A DNA stretch of 64,000 nucleotides from an uncultured Roseateles sp. (lineage in GTDB: Bacteria > Pseudomonadota > Gammaproteobacteria > Burkholderiales > Burkholderiaceae_C): the NCBI RefSeq assembly GCF_945956965.1, contig NZ_CAMFJS010000012.1, positions 62,001 to 126,000 of the forward strand, in the 5' to 3' direction. Made by a program: the position numbers and the translations under genes. Numbering within the stretch: position 1 is the first letter of the stretch; every line of letters starts with the position of its first letter. The notes beneath the pieces were generated by a model that saw nothing but the letters and a program-made list of their open reading frames with translations, searched no databases and was not told the DNA's origin. This document shows positions 26,210 to 34,686 of the stretch, piece by piece.

Positions 26210-27538
26210 ATGTCCACACTGAAGAGCTTTGCGATTGCGTCAAGCCTGGCGGCCCTGGGCCTTGCCGGCTTGGTGACTGAGGCCGCGGCCCAGGCCAAGG
26301 AACAATTCTTCCCCCTGCTGGTCTACCGTACCGGCCCTTATGCGCCCAATGGCACGCCCTGGGCCAATGGCAAGCAGGACTACATCAAGATGATCAATGC
26401 CCGTGATGGCGGCATCAATGGCGTCAAGATCACCTTTGAAGAATGCGAAACCGGCTACGCCACCGACAAGGGCGTGGAATGCTATGAGCGCCTGAAGGGC
26501 AAGAACCCCTCGCTGTTCGACCCGCAAGCCACCGGCATCACCTTCGCGCTGACCGACAAGGTCATCAAGGACAAGATCCCCCTGGTCACCCTGGGCTATG
26601 GCCTGGCTGCCTCGCAAGACGGCAATGTCTTCAAGTGGAACTTCCCGCTGATGGGCAGCTACTGGACGGCGGCGGACATGCTGATCCAGCATCTGGCCAA
26701 GAAGGAGGGCGGCTTCGACAAGCTCAAGGGCAAGAAGATCGCTCTGGTTTATCACGACTCGCCCTTCGGCAAAGAGCCCATGCCTTTGCTGGACGAGCGC
26801 CAGAAGATGCATGGCTTTGAGCTGATCAAGATCCCGGTCACAGCGCCTGGCGTGGAGCAAAAATCCGCCTGGTTGCAAGTGCGCCAGCAGCGCCCCGACT
26901 ATGTGCTGCTGTGGGGCTGGGGTGTGATGAACTCCACCGCGCTGAAGGAAGCGCAAGCCACCGGCTACCCGCGCGAGAAGATGTACGGCGTCTGGTGGGC
27001 CGGCGCTGAGCCCGATGTCAAGGACGTGGGCGAGGGCGCCAAGGGCTATAACGCGCTGGCGCTGAACACCTCAGGCCAGAGTCCCAAGGTGATTCAAGAC
27101 ATCCTGAAGTACGTGCACGGCAAGGGCGAGGGCACCGGCCCCAAGGACGAAGTCGGCTCGGTGCTCTACACCCGTGGCCTGATCATCCAGATGCTGGGTG
27201 TGGAAGCAGTGCGCCGCGCGCAAGAGCGCTTCGGCAAGGGCAAGGTCATGAATGCCGAGCAAGTGCGCTGGGGCCTGGAGAACCTGGCGCTGGACCAAAA
27301 GCGCCTGGACGCGCTGGGCTTTGCCGGCGTGATGCGCCCCATCAGCACCTCCTGCCAAGACCATATGGGATCGAGCTGGGCGCGCGTGCACAGCTGGGAC
27401 GGCGCCAAGTGGAATTTTTCGTCGGATTGGTACCAGGCCGACGAGCAAATCCTCAAGCCCATGGTGAAGTCCGCGGCCGATAAGTACGCGGCGGAGAAGA
27501 AGCTGGAGCGCCGCACGCCGGCTGACTGCCAGTCCTGA
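26210..27538 (+). CDS. Liv-type ABC transporter periplasmic substrate-binding protein
   Basis: Periplasmic binding protein of 442 residues with a signal peptide (MSTLKSFAIASSLAALGLAG, cleavage after TEAAAQA). It then has a type-1 periplasmic fold: GGINGVKITFEECETGYATDKGVECYERL, ALVYHDSPFGKEP and RQQRPDYVLLWGWGVMN. The length and sequence suit the subgroup found in organic-acid or aromatic-acid Liv clusters rather than the classical leucine binder; the ligand is unknown. AGGAGA lies 9 bp before the ATG. Confidence 0.92.
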   Translation: MSTLKSFAIASSLAALGLAGLVTEAAAQAKEQFFPLLVYRTGPYAPNGTPWANGKQDYIKMINARDGGINGVKITFEECETGYATDKGVECYERLKGKNPSLFDPQATGITFALTDKVIKDKIPLVTLGYGLAASQDGNVFKWNFPLMGSYWTAADMLIQHLAKKEGGFDKLKGKKIALVYHDSPFGKEPMPLLDERQKMHGFELIKIPVTAPGVEQKSAWLQVRQQRPDYVLLWGWGVMNSTALKEAQATGYPREKMYGVWWAGAEPDVKDVGEGAKGYNALALNTSGQSPKVIQDILKYVHGKGEGTGPKDEVGSVLYTRGLIIQMLGVEAVRRAQERFGKGKVMNAEQVRWGLENLALDQKRLDALGFAGVMRPISTSCQDHMGSSWARVHSWDGAKWNFSSDWYQADEQILKPMVKSAADKYAAEKKLERRTPADCQS

Positions 27539-27592
27539 CTCGCTGCGCGAATCAGGATTGGCTGCGCCATTTCTATTGGGCGCCCACCCCAT

Positions 27593-27656
27593 CCCCGCCC
27601 TCCAGGAGGGCGGGGCACCGAGGCCCCACCCCTGGCCCCGCCCCCGAGGGGCGGGG
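27593..27656. repeat. Two adjacent GC-rich hairpins between the binding-protein gene and livF
   Basis: CCCCGCCCTC/GAGGGCGGGG (27593-27602, 27606-27615, loop CAG) and CCCCGCCCC/GGGGCGGGG (27636-27644, 27648-27656, loop CGA) are near-identical stem-loops 20 bp apart. Neither has a T-run. Likely a REP-like pair that could stabilise the upstream mRNA or reduce read-through into livF. Confidence 0.6.
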
Positions 27657-27686
27657 AAGGATCGAGGCTGATTTGAAGAGGCAAGA

Positions 27687-28505
27687 ATGAGCAATGTGCT
27701 GCTGAATGTGAACGGCATCGAGGTCATCTACAACCATGTGATCTTGGTGCTCAAGGGCGTGTCCTTGCAGGTCAAGGAAGGCGCCGTGGTGGCCTTGCTG
27801 GGCGGCAATGGCGCGGGCAAAACGACCACCTTGCGGGCCGTCAGCAATCTGCTGGAAGGCGAGCGCGGCGAGGTCACGAAGGGCAGCATCGAGCTGCGCG
27901 GCGAGCGCATCGAAAAGCTCAGCACCTCCGAGATGGTCAATCGCGGCGTGGTGCAGGTGATGGAGGGCCGGCATTGCTTCGCCCACCTCAGCATCGAAGA
28001 AAACCTGCTCACCGGCGCCTACACCCGCAAGGACGGCAAGGCGGCGGTGCAGCAGACGCTGGACAAGGTCTACAACTACTTTCCGCGCCTCAAGACCCGG
28101 CGCAGCAGCCAGGCCGCCTACACCTCGGGCGGCGAGCAGCAGATGTGCGCCATCGGCCGCGCGCTGATGGCCAATCCGCGCATGGTGCTGCTGGATGAGC
28201 CCTCGATGGGCCTGGCGCCGCAAATCGTTGAAGAGGTGTTTGAGATCGTCAAAGACCTCAATGTCAAAGAAGGCGTGACCTTCTTGCTGGCCGAGCAAAA
28301 CACCAATATGGCGCTGCGTTATGCCGACTATGGCTACATCTTGGAAAGCGGCCGCGTCGTGATGGATGGCGAGGCCCATGCTTTGCGCGAGAACGAGGAC
28401 GTCAAGGAGTTCTATCTCGGCACGGGTGGCGCTTCAGATGGCAACCCGCGCAAGAGCTTCAAGGATGTGAAGAGCTACAAGCGCCGCAAGCGCTGGCTGG
28501 CATGA
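27687..28505 (+). CDS. Liv-type ABC transporter ATP-binding protein (LivF-like)
   Basis: Second ATPase subunit, 272 residues. Walker A GGNGAGKTTTLRA (about 39-51), signature TSGGEQQMCAIGRAL and Walker B MVLLDEPSMGLAP are intact. The C-terminus is about 30 residues longer than classical LivF (240 residues or so) and basic (SYKRRKRWLA), a feature often met in this organic-acid subgroup. It overlaps the following small gene by 4 bp (ATGA). Confidence 0.92.
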   Translation: MSNVLLNVNGIEVIYNHVILVLKGVSLQVKEGAVVALLGGNGAGKTTTLRAVSNLLEGERGEVTKGSIELRGERIEKLSTSEMVNRGVVQVMEGRHCFAHLSIEENLLTGAYTRKDGKAAVQQTLDKVYNYFPRLKTRRSSQAAYTSGGEQQMCAIGRALMANPRMVLLDEPSMGLAPQIVEEVFEIVKDLNVKEGVTFLLAEQNTNMALRYADYGYILESGRVVMDGEAHALRENEDVKEFYLGTGGASDGNPRKSFKDVKSYKRRKRWLA

Positions 28506-28831
28506 GGCTGGAGCAAACCGCCATGAATGACGACTTCTTTGCGCCCCCCGCCTTCAAGGCTGATGAGGCTTTGCTGACCCTCAAGCGCAATCTGCGTGAC
28601 TTGCGTTCACTGCAGGCTCAGGGCGATAGATTCAGCTTGCAGGGTCAGGTCTTGCTGATGCTGAGCCTCGGTGAAGGTGACAGTGCAGGCCAGCTGCATG
28701 CCCGCCTGGCCAAGCGCCCGGCGCAGCGGCCGGAGTGGGATGTGCGGGTGTGCAAAAGCAGCGCCGATGTGCGCGCGCTGCTGGATGAAATCAAGCGCCG
28801 CCTGGCGCGCTGGACGGATGAAACACCATGA
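28502..28831 (+). CDS. Small hypothetical protein in the Liv/ligase operon
   Basis: Protein of 109 residues, not recognised. It is charged and probably mostly helical (ADEALLTLKRNLRDLRSLQAQG, then DVRALLDEIKRRLARWTDE), with no signal peptide or membrane span. Overlap by ATGA with livF upstream and with the PaaK-like ligase downstream shows that it is translated as part of the operon. A second start, MNDDFFAPP at 28523, is possible. It may be an accessory to the ligase, but nothing in the sequence shows this. Confidence 0.65.
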   Translation: MRLEQTAMNDDFFAPPAFKADEALLTLKRNLRDLRSLQAQGDRFSLQGQVLLMLSLGEGDSAGQLHARLAKRPAQRPEWDVRVCKSSADVRALLDEIKRRLARWTDETP

Positions 28832-30120
28832 GCAGTCACAGCAGTAGTCACAGCCATTTTTATGATGCGTTGGAAACCGCGGACGCCGCCGCCCGCGAGC
28901 AAGCCTTGCTGGCCGCCTTGCCGCACCAGGTGGCGCATGCGCAAGCCCACACGGCGGCTTTTGCTGAGCTGTTTGCTGGCATTGATGCCGCCGGCGTCAG
29001 CAGCCGGGCGGCGCTGGCCAGCTTGCCGGTGACGCGCAAGAGCGAGTTGCTGGCGCGCCAGCAGGCCCGCCGCCAAGCGGGTCATGGCGACCCCTTCGGC
29101 GGCTTCTCCGCCATCGGCTGGTCCGGCCTGGGCGCCCCGCAAGGCGTGCGGCGCGTGTTCCAGTCACCCGGCACGATTTATGAACCCGAGGGTGTGGCGC
29201 CCGATTTCTGGCGCGTGGCGCGTGCCCTGTTCGCCGCCGGCATGCGCCCCGGCGATTTGCTGCATAACAGCTTCAGCTACCACCTTACGCCGGCGGGCGC
29301 CATGATGGAAGGCGGCGCCCATGCCCTGGGCTGCAGCGTGTTTCCGGGTGGTGTAGGCAATACCGAATTGCAGCTGCAGGCGATTGCCGAGCTGCGCCCG
29401 CAAGGCTATGTGGGCACGCCGAGCTTTTTGCGCATCTTGCTGGAGAAGGCAGAGCAGACCGGCGCTGATGTCTCCCCCATCACCAAGGCCTTGTTCAGTG
29501 GCGAGGCTTTCACGCCGGCGCTGCGCGATTGGTTCGCGGCGCGTGGAGTGACGGGCTACCAGTGCTATGCCACCGCTGACCTGGGACTGATCGCCTACGA
29601 GACCTCGGCCCGCGAAGGTATGGTGCTGGCCGAAGGCGTGATTGTGGAAATCGTGCGCCCGGGCAGCGGCGAGCCCTTGCCCGAAGGTGAGGTGGGTGAA
29701 TTGGTGGTGACCACGCTGACGCCGGACTATCCGCTGATCCGCTTCGGTACGGGTGACCTCTCGGCCATCTTGCCGGGCCGCTGCCCCACCGGCCGCAGCA
29801 ATGCCCGCATCAAGGGCTGGCTGGGCCGGGCCGACCAATCGGCCAAGGTGCGCGGCATGTTTGTGCACGCCTCGCAAGTGGCTGAGCTGATGCGGCGTTT
29901 CCCCGAGCTGCTGCGTGCCCGCCTGGTGGTGGAGGGCGAAATGGCGCAAGACCGCATGAGCCTGAAAGCCGAGGTGGCCCAGGCCGCCGAGGGCTTGAGC
30001 GAGCGCCTGGCCCAGGCCTTGCGCGACATCACCAAGCTGCGCTGCGAAGTGGACCTGCTGCCGCCCGGCAGCCTGCCCAATGACGGCTTGCTGGTGCAGG
30101 ACGCGCGCAGCTTGGCCTGA
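28828..30120 (+). CDS. Phenylacetate-CoA ligase-like adenylate-forming enzyme
   Basis: Adenylate-forming protein of 430 residues, similar in size and order to PaaK. Visible features are SGLGAPQGVRRVFQSPG where the P-loop lies in PaaK, LHNSFSYHLTPAGAMMEGGAHALGC (about 147-171), YQCYATADLGLIAYE and RFGTGDLSAILPG. The glycine-rich loop departs from the usual SSGTTG, so nucleotide binding could be altered. It is the last gene of the operon with the Liv transporter and the first ligase, so one substrate may be activated by two ligases or two related acids may be handled. Confidence 0.82.
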   Translation: MSSHSSSHSHFYDALETADAAAREQALLAALPHQVAHAQAHTAAFAELFAGIDAAGVSSRAALASLPVTRKSELLARQQARRQAGHGDPFGGFSAIGWSGLGAPQGVRRVFQSPGTIYEPEGVAPDFWRVARALFAAGMRPGDLLHNSFSYHLTPAGAMMEGGAHALGCSVFPGGVGNTELQLQAIAELRPQGYVGTPSFLRILLEKAEQTGADVSPITKALFSGEAFTPALRDWFAARGVTGYQCYATADLGLIAYETSAREGMVLAEGVIVEIVRPGSGEPLPEGEVGELVVTTLTPDYPLIRFGTGDLSAILPGRCPTGRSNARIKGWLGRADQSAKVRGMFVHASQVAELMRRFPELLRARLVVEGEMAQDRMSLKAEVAQAAEGLSERLAQALRDITKLRCEVDLLPPGSLPNDGLLVQDARSLA

Positions 30121-30250
30121 GTGGCCTTGCGCCTTTCGCCCTGCGCGCCGGGCTGACGTCGTGCCCTGTTTACGTAGTTCCCGGTATGGGGGGCGTGCAT
30201 TCCGCTCCTAGCATGCCAGGGCCTGAACCGTCTCAGCAAAGCAGGGAGTG

Positions 30251-31285
30251 ATGACACAGAACAAGCAGTGCGCGCGGCGCGCAGGGTGGGTGGGCGCCTT
30301 GGCCATTAGGCGCTTGGCGAGCTTGATGAGCATGGCGGCCTTCATCGCCATCGTGGCTTTGCCCGCCCGCGCCGCTTATCCAGAGCACGCGGTGACCTTG
30401 GTCGTGCCCTTTCCAGCCGGAGGGCCTAGCGACCAGCTGGCGCAGAGCCTGGTCGAGGCCTTGCGCAAGCCGCTGGGCGTGGCGGTGCAGATCGAACACA
30501 TCGGCGGTGCGGGTGGCACGGTGGGTGCGGCCAAGGTGGCGCGTGCCGTGCCCGATGGCTACACCTTGCTGCTGCACCACATCGGCATGGCCACGGCACC
30601 GGCGCTCTACCCCAGCCTGGCCTACAACACCCTGGACGACTTTGAATACCTGGGCCTGCTGCAAGAAGTGCCCATGGTGCTGGTGGGCCGGCCGGGCCTG
30701 CCGGCCAAGACCTATGCGGAGCTGAGCCAGTGGATGGTGACCAACCGCGGCAAGGTCAATCTGGCCAATGCCGGTCAGGGCTCGGCCTCGCAGCTCTGCG
30801 GCCTGCTGTTTCGCAGTGTGACCCAGATGGACTTGCGCAGCGTGCGCTACCGCGGCGCTTCACCGGCCATGGCTGATTTGCTGACCGGTCAGGTCGACCT
30901 GATGTGCAACCAGAGCACCGACACGGCGCCCTTGCTGGCCAAGAACAAGCTGCGCGCCTATGCCGTGACCAGCCCACAGCGAATGGATGTGCCCGGCCTG
31001 ACTGGGGTGCCGACGCTCCATGAGCTGGGACTGAAGGGCTTCTCTGTGACGGTTTGGTACGGCGTCTACGCCCCGCATGGCACGCCCAAGCAAGTGCTGG
31101 AAGCACTGGCCGCGGCGCTTCAACAGGCCAGGGCGGACCCCGTGTTTCAGGCCAATGCCAAAGCCGGCGGCGCCTCGGTGGTGCTGGACGGGCGCAGCCA
31201 GGGGCCGGAGCACAAGCGCTTCGTCAAGTCCGAACTCAGCAAATGGGGCGCGGTGATTCGCGCTGCCGGCGAGTTTGCAAACTAA
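30251..31285 (+). CDS. Bug-family (TctC-like) extracytoplasmic substrate-binding protein
   Basis: Periplasmic receptor of about 344 residues. A signal peptide ends near PARAAYPE, then the Bug hallmarks follow: VTLVVPFPAGGPSDQLAQ, IGGAGGTVGAAKVARA, PDGYTLLLHH, and YNTLDDFEYLGLL. These proteins bind carboxylates and usually serve tripartite TctABC transporters. No tctA or tctB is nearby, which is normal for the many orphan Bug genes of Burkholderiales. The gene follows the ligase operon after 130 bp; ATG 30251 directly follows a GTG at 30248 that could also start. Confidence 0.88.
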   Translation: MTQNKQCARRAGWVGALAIRRLASLMSMAAFIAIVALPARAAYPEHAVTLVVPFPAGGPSDQLAQSLVEALRKPLGVAVQIEHIGGAGGTVGAAKVARAVPDGYTLLLHHIGMATAPALYPSLAYNTLDDFEYLGLLQEVPMVLVGRPGLPAKTYAELSQWMVTNRGKVNLANAGQGSASQLCGLLFRSVTQMDLRSVRYRGASPAMADLLTGQVDLMCNQSTDTAPLLAKNKLRAYAVTSPQRMDVPGLTGVPTLHELGLKGFSVTVWYGVYAPHGTPKQVLEALAAALQQARADPVFQANAKAGGASVVLDGRSQGPEHKRFVKSELSKWGAVIRAAGEFAN

Positions 31286-31312
31286 CTGCAGAATCCCTCG
31301 TATCACCAAGCG

Positions 31313-31756
31313 CTAGTTGATCCGCAGTGGGATCGTCACCGGCCCGTCGTTGAGCAGGCTGACCTGCATATCCGCACCAAACTCGCCGGCGGCGACCTTG
31401 TCGCCCAGCTGGCTGCGCGCCAGGCTCAGGCAATGCTCGTAGAGCCGGCGGCCCTGCTCAGGCCCGGCGGCGCCGGTGAAGCTGGGGCGGTTGCCGCCGC
31501 TGCAATCGGCGGCCAGGGTGAATTGCGAGACGATCAGCAGGCTGCCGCTGATGTCTTGCAGGCCCAGATTCATCTTGCCGGCGGCGTCGCTGAAGATGCG
31601 CAGCTTGAGCGTCTTGCTGATCAATTTCTCGGCCTGCGCCTCGCTGTCGCCGGGTTCGGCGCAGACCAGCATCAGCAAGCCTTGGGGAATGGCGCCCACC
31701 ACACGGCCTTCGACCTCGACCTGGGCGTGGCGGACTCTTTGCAAAATGGCAATCAC
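31313..31756 (-). CDS. dtd: D-aminoacyl-tRNA deacylase
   Basis: Removes D-amino acids (and glycine) wrongly attached to tRNA. The 147-residue length is exact for the family. Both signature motifs are present: SQFTLAAD (about 77-84) and NDGPVTIPL (about 136-144), the latter corresponding to the Gly-cisPro loop. It is divergent from argB, with an 82-bp spacer. Confidence 0.95.
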   Translation of the reverse strand: MIAILQRVRHAQVEVEGRVVGAIPQGLLMLVCAEPGDSEAQAEKLISKTLKLRIFSDAAGKMNLGLQDISGSLLIVSQFTLAADCSGGNRPSFTGAAGPEQGRRLYEHCLSLARSQLGDKVAAGEFGADMQVSLLNDGPVTIPLRIN

Positions 31757-31838
31757 GGTGATCTCCTTCGGGCCGCATTGTCAGGGCCAACCCTACAATC
31801 AGCGCGCTTTCCTCTCATCGTCTTTTGCAGAGCCCGCC

Positions 31839-32759
31839 ATGAAAATCGAGTCCGCCGCCCCCGTCATCAACACGGATGTGTCCCAGATCGCCCCGCGCGA
31901 GAAGGCCGAGATCCTTTCGCAAGCCTTGCCCTATATCCGCAAGTTCCACGGCAAGACCATCGTCATCAAGTACGGCGGCAATGCCATGACCGACCCGGCC
32001 CTGCAGCAAGACTTCGCCGAAGACGTGGTGCTGCTCAAGCTGGTCGGCCTGAACCCGGTGGTGGTGCATGGCGGCGGCCCGCAGATCGAAGGCGCGCTGA
32101 GCCGCCTGGGCAAGAAGGGCCACTTCATTCAGGGCATGCGCGTCACCGATGAAGAAACCATGGAAGTGGTGGAGTGGGTGCTGGCCGGCCAGGTGCAGCA
32201 AGACATCGTTGGCCTGATCAATGTGGCCGGCGGCAAGGCCGTGGGCCTGACGGGCCGGGACGGCGGCATGATCCGCGCCAAAAAGCTCAAGATGCTGGAC
32301 AAGGACGACCCGGCCAAGGAACACGATATCGGCCAGGTTGGTGACATCGTCAGCATCGATCCCAGCGTGGTCAAGGCCTTGCAAGACGACCAGTTCATTC
32401 CCGTCATCAGCCCCATCGGCTTTGGCGAGCAGAACGAGAGCTACAACATCAACGCCGATGTGGTGGCCGGCAAACTGGCCGAGGTGCTGAAGGCCGAGAA
32501 GCTGGTGCTGCTGACCAACACGCCCGGCGTGCTGGACAAGGCCGGCAATTTGCTGACCGACCTGAGCGCGCGCGAGATCGACGCCTTGTTCGCCGACGGC
32601 ACCCTCTCCGGCGGCATGCTGCCCAAGATCGCCTCGGCCCTGGACGCCGCGCGCAGCGGTGTCAATGCAGTCCACATCATCGACGGCCGCGTGCCCCACG
32701 CCATGCTGCTGGAAATCCTCAGCGACCAGGCTTACGGAACCATGATTCGATCCCACTAA
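31839..32759 (+). CDS. argB: Acetylglutamate kinase
   Basis: Second enzyme of arginine synthesis; phosphorylates N-acetylglutamate. The 306 residues contain [15 protein letters not shown] (about 34-48), [34 protein letters not shown] and [19 protein letters not shown], all diagnostic. It includes the N-terminal helix of the hexameric arginine-inhibited type. The last codons (ATGATTCGATCCCAC then TAA) belong to the first unit of a 63-bp tandem repeat, so the repeat has formed at or grown from the very end of the gene. Confidence 0.97.
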   Translation: MKIESAAPVINTDVSQIAPREKAEILSQALPYIRKFHGKTIVIKYGGNAMTDPALQQDFAEDVVLLKLVGLNPVVVHGGGPQIEGALSRLGKKGHFIQGMRVTDEETMEVVEWVLAGQVQQDIVGLINVAGGKAVGLTGRDGGMIRAKKLKMLDKDDPAKEHDIGQVGDIVSIDPSVVKALQDDQFIPVISPIGFGEQNESYNINADVVAGKLAEVLKAEKLVLLTNTPGVLDKAGNLLTDLSAREIDALFADGTLSGGMLPKIASALDAARSGVNAVHIIDGRVPHAMLLEILSDQAYGTMIRSH

Positions 32760-32940
32760 GGGATCGGATCATGGTTCCGCGTCCGAGCGCAGCGAGGACT
32801 TGCGATGATTCGGTCTTACTAAGGCACCGGATCATCGTGCCGCGTCCGAGCGCAGCAAGGACTTGCGATGATTCGTTCTTACCAATGGATCGGATCATCG
32901 TGCCGCGTCTGAGCGTAGCGAGGACTGGTGATGATTCACT
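32742..32940. repeat. Three 63-bp tandem repeats (plus partial fourth) overlapping the argB 3' end
   Basis: Units begin with ATGATTC at 32742, 32805 and 32868, with a partial fourth at 32931; the period is exactly 63 bp. The units differ by a few substitutions. Each unit can fold: CCGGATCATCG pairs with CGATGATTCG (10 of 11 in unit two: 32827-32837 with 32866 onward), and GTCC/GGAC pair inside. 63 is a multiple of three, and the repeat is open in more than one frame, but no coding start or ribosome site is convincing. Confidence 0.85.
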
Positions 32941-32985
32941 CGTTTGCAGTGGACCAGCCATGAAGTTCATCCGCAGAGGTGGCCT

Positions 32986-33693
32986 GTGAGGAATAAAGCG
33001 GCCGCGCCCGTCTGGCTCTTCGATCTCGACAACACCTTGCACAACGCCTCGGCCCGGGTGTTTGCCGAGCTGAATGTGGCGATGACGGACTACATCGTTC
33101 GCCATGTGCAAGTCGAGCGCGCCGAGGCGAATCGCTTGCGCGCGCTCTACTGGCATCGCTACGGCGCCACTTTGCTGGGCCTGGAGCGGCATCACGGTGT
33201 TGACGCCGGGCATTTTCTGCATCACACCCACGCCCTGCCGGGCCTGGAATCGCATGTGCACAGCCATGCGCACGACCTGGCCGCGCTGCGCCGCCTGCCG
33301 GGCCGCAAGATCTTGCTGACCAATGCGCCGCTGGCTTATGCCCAGCGGGTGTTGCAGGCGCTGAATTTGAGCCATTGCTTCGAGCGCGTGATCGCGATGG
33401 AGCAGATGCGCATGTTTGGCCAGTTACGTCCCAAGCCCGATGCGCGCATGTTTCGCCATGTGCTGGCGCGCCTGCACCTGCGAGCTGGCCAATGCGTGCT
33501 GGTGGAAGATACCTTGGTGCATCAGAAAACGGCGCGGCGCCTGGGGATGCAGACGGTGTGGATGCAGCGCTGGTTGCATGAGGCGAAGTCCGGCGCGCCG
33601 GCGGCACCCATCGCAGCGGCCCAGCCTCGGCTGCGGCGGCGGCCGGTGTATGTGGATCAACGCGTTCATTCCCTGGCCGAGTTGCTGCGCTGA
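32986..33693 (+). CDS. HAD-family pyrimidine 5'-nucleotidase-like hydrolase
   Basis: HAD-superfamily phosphatase of about 235 residues. Motif I is WLFDLDNTLHNAS (about 9-21), motif II ILLTNAP and motif III/IV the KPDARMF and VLVEDTLVHQKTA stretches. The sequence resembles the SDT1/PHM8 type of pyrimidine 5'-nucleotidase that is often found next to argB and slmA in Burkholderiales. GTG 32986 was chosen because AGAGG lies about 7 bp upstream. The C-terminal 30 residues are basic and poorly conserved in appearance. Confidence 0.85.
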   Translation: MRNKAAAPVWLFDLDNTLHNASARVFAELNVAMTDYIVRHVQVERAEANRLRALYWHRYGATLLGLERHHGVDAGHFLHHTHALPGLESHVHSHAHDLAALRRLPGRKILLTNAPLAYAQRVLQALNLSHCFERVIAMEQMRMFGQLRPKPDARMFRHVLARLHLRAGQCVLVEDTLVHQKTARRLGMQTVWMQRWLHEAKSGAPAAPIAAAQPRLRRRPVYVDQRVHSLAELLR

Positions 33694-33869
33694 TCGGGCG
33701 CTTGCTTGTTCCGCGCCAATTTCGGCGAAGGCCGGTCCGCCCGCTGGCGGTGAGCCCTGGCCAGCCCCGCACTTGAATCCCACGATCGTAGGGTGAGCGA
33801 ATGCGCGGCGCCGGGTTATCGTGAGTCACCGACTCCAGTGACACGCCGCCCACCAATTTTTTCAACACC

Positions 33870-34565
33870 ATGCCCATCTTTTCTGTCTTGATTGTTGAAG
33901 ACCAGGCGCGTTTTCGCGACGCCTTCTCGCACGCGCTGGCCCAGGTCAAAGACATCCGCCTGCTAGGCATTGCCCCCGACCTGATCGAGGGTACGCGAAT
34001 GTTCGATCAGCTGCGCCCCGATGTTTTGCTGGTGGATCTGGACCTGCCCGGCGGCAGCGGCATTGAGCTGATCCGCCATGCCGCCCAGGTCAAGCCCGAC
34101 TGCGAGGTGATGGTGATCTCGGTCTTTGGTGACGAGCAGCATGTGCTGTCCAGCATCGAGGCCGGCGCCACCGGCTATTTGCTCAAAGACAGCCTGGCCT
34201 TGGACCTGCCCAGCCAACTGCGCAGCCTGCATGCGGGCGGCAGCCCCATCAGCCCCGTCATCGCCCGCCGCTTGCTGACGCGCCTGGCCCCGGCGGCCGC
34301 GGCCCACCATGCGGTGGCCGTGGCGCATGAAGGTGGCAGCTCGCGTGGCTTGGTGGAGGAAGACGCGGTGGCTTTGTCTGAGCAAGAGTCGCGCGTGCTG
34401 CATCTGGCGGCCAAGGGCTTTACTTTTGATGAGATTGCGCAGTTCCTCAGCGTGTCTTCGCACACCGTCAGCACCTATGTGAAGCGGGTCTACCGCAAGC
34501 TGCATGTGCGCTCCAAGGTGGAGGCGATTTACGAAGCGCGCCGCCTGGGCTGGTTGCGCGACTGA
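33870..34565 (+). CDS. NarL/LuxR-type response regulator, orphan
   Basis: Two-component response regulator of 231 residues. The receiver has VLIVEDQARF (acidic pocket), VLLVDLDLPGGSG with the phospho-accepting aspartate near residue 55, and YLLKD with the switch lysine. A linker of 30 residues leads to a LuxR-type helix-turn-helix (LSEQESRVLHLAAKGFTFDE then SVSSHTVSTYVKRVYRKL). No histidine kinase is adjacent. The target is unknown. Confidence 0.9.
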   Translation: MPIFSVLIVEDQARFRDAFSHALAQVKDIRLLGIAPDLIEGTRMFDQLRPDVLLVDLDLPGGSGIELIRHAAQVKPDCEVMVISVFGDEQHVLSSIEAGATGYLLKDSLALDLPSQLRSLHAGGSPISPVIARRLLTRLAPAAAAHHAVAVAHEGGSSRGLVEEDAVALSEQESRVLHLAAKGFTFDEIAQFLSVSSHTVSTYVKRVYRKLHVRSKVEAIYEARRLGWLRD

Positions 34566-34686
34566 GTGGCCGGCGGCGGCTGCCGTGGGCGTAGGCGCGC
34601 CCACTCGTAGACCCGCACAAGCGCCGTCATCTGGCTGTGCCAGAATCGCCGCAACCCACGCCAACCCATGACAAGCGACTACGCCG

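Noticed and set aside
32742-32940. CRISPR array
   Set aside because: Repeats are directly adjacent without spacers and no cas gene is present.
32771-32989. Repeat-containing open frame (RIIVPRPSAART type) downstream of argB
   Set aside because: Open only because the repeat length is a multiple of three; no start signal. The same holds for the minus-strand frame.
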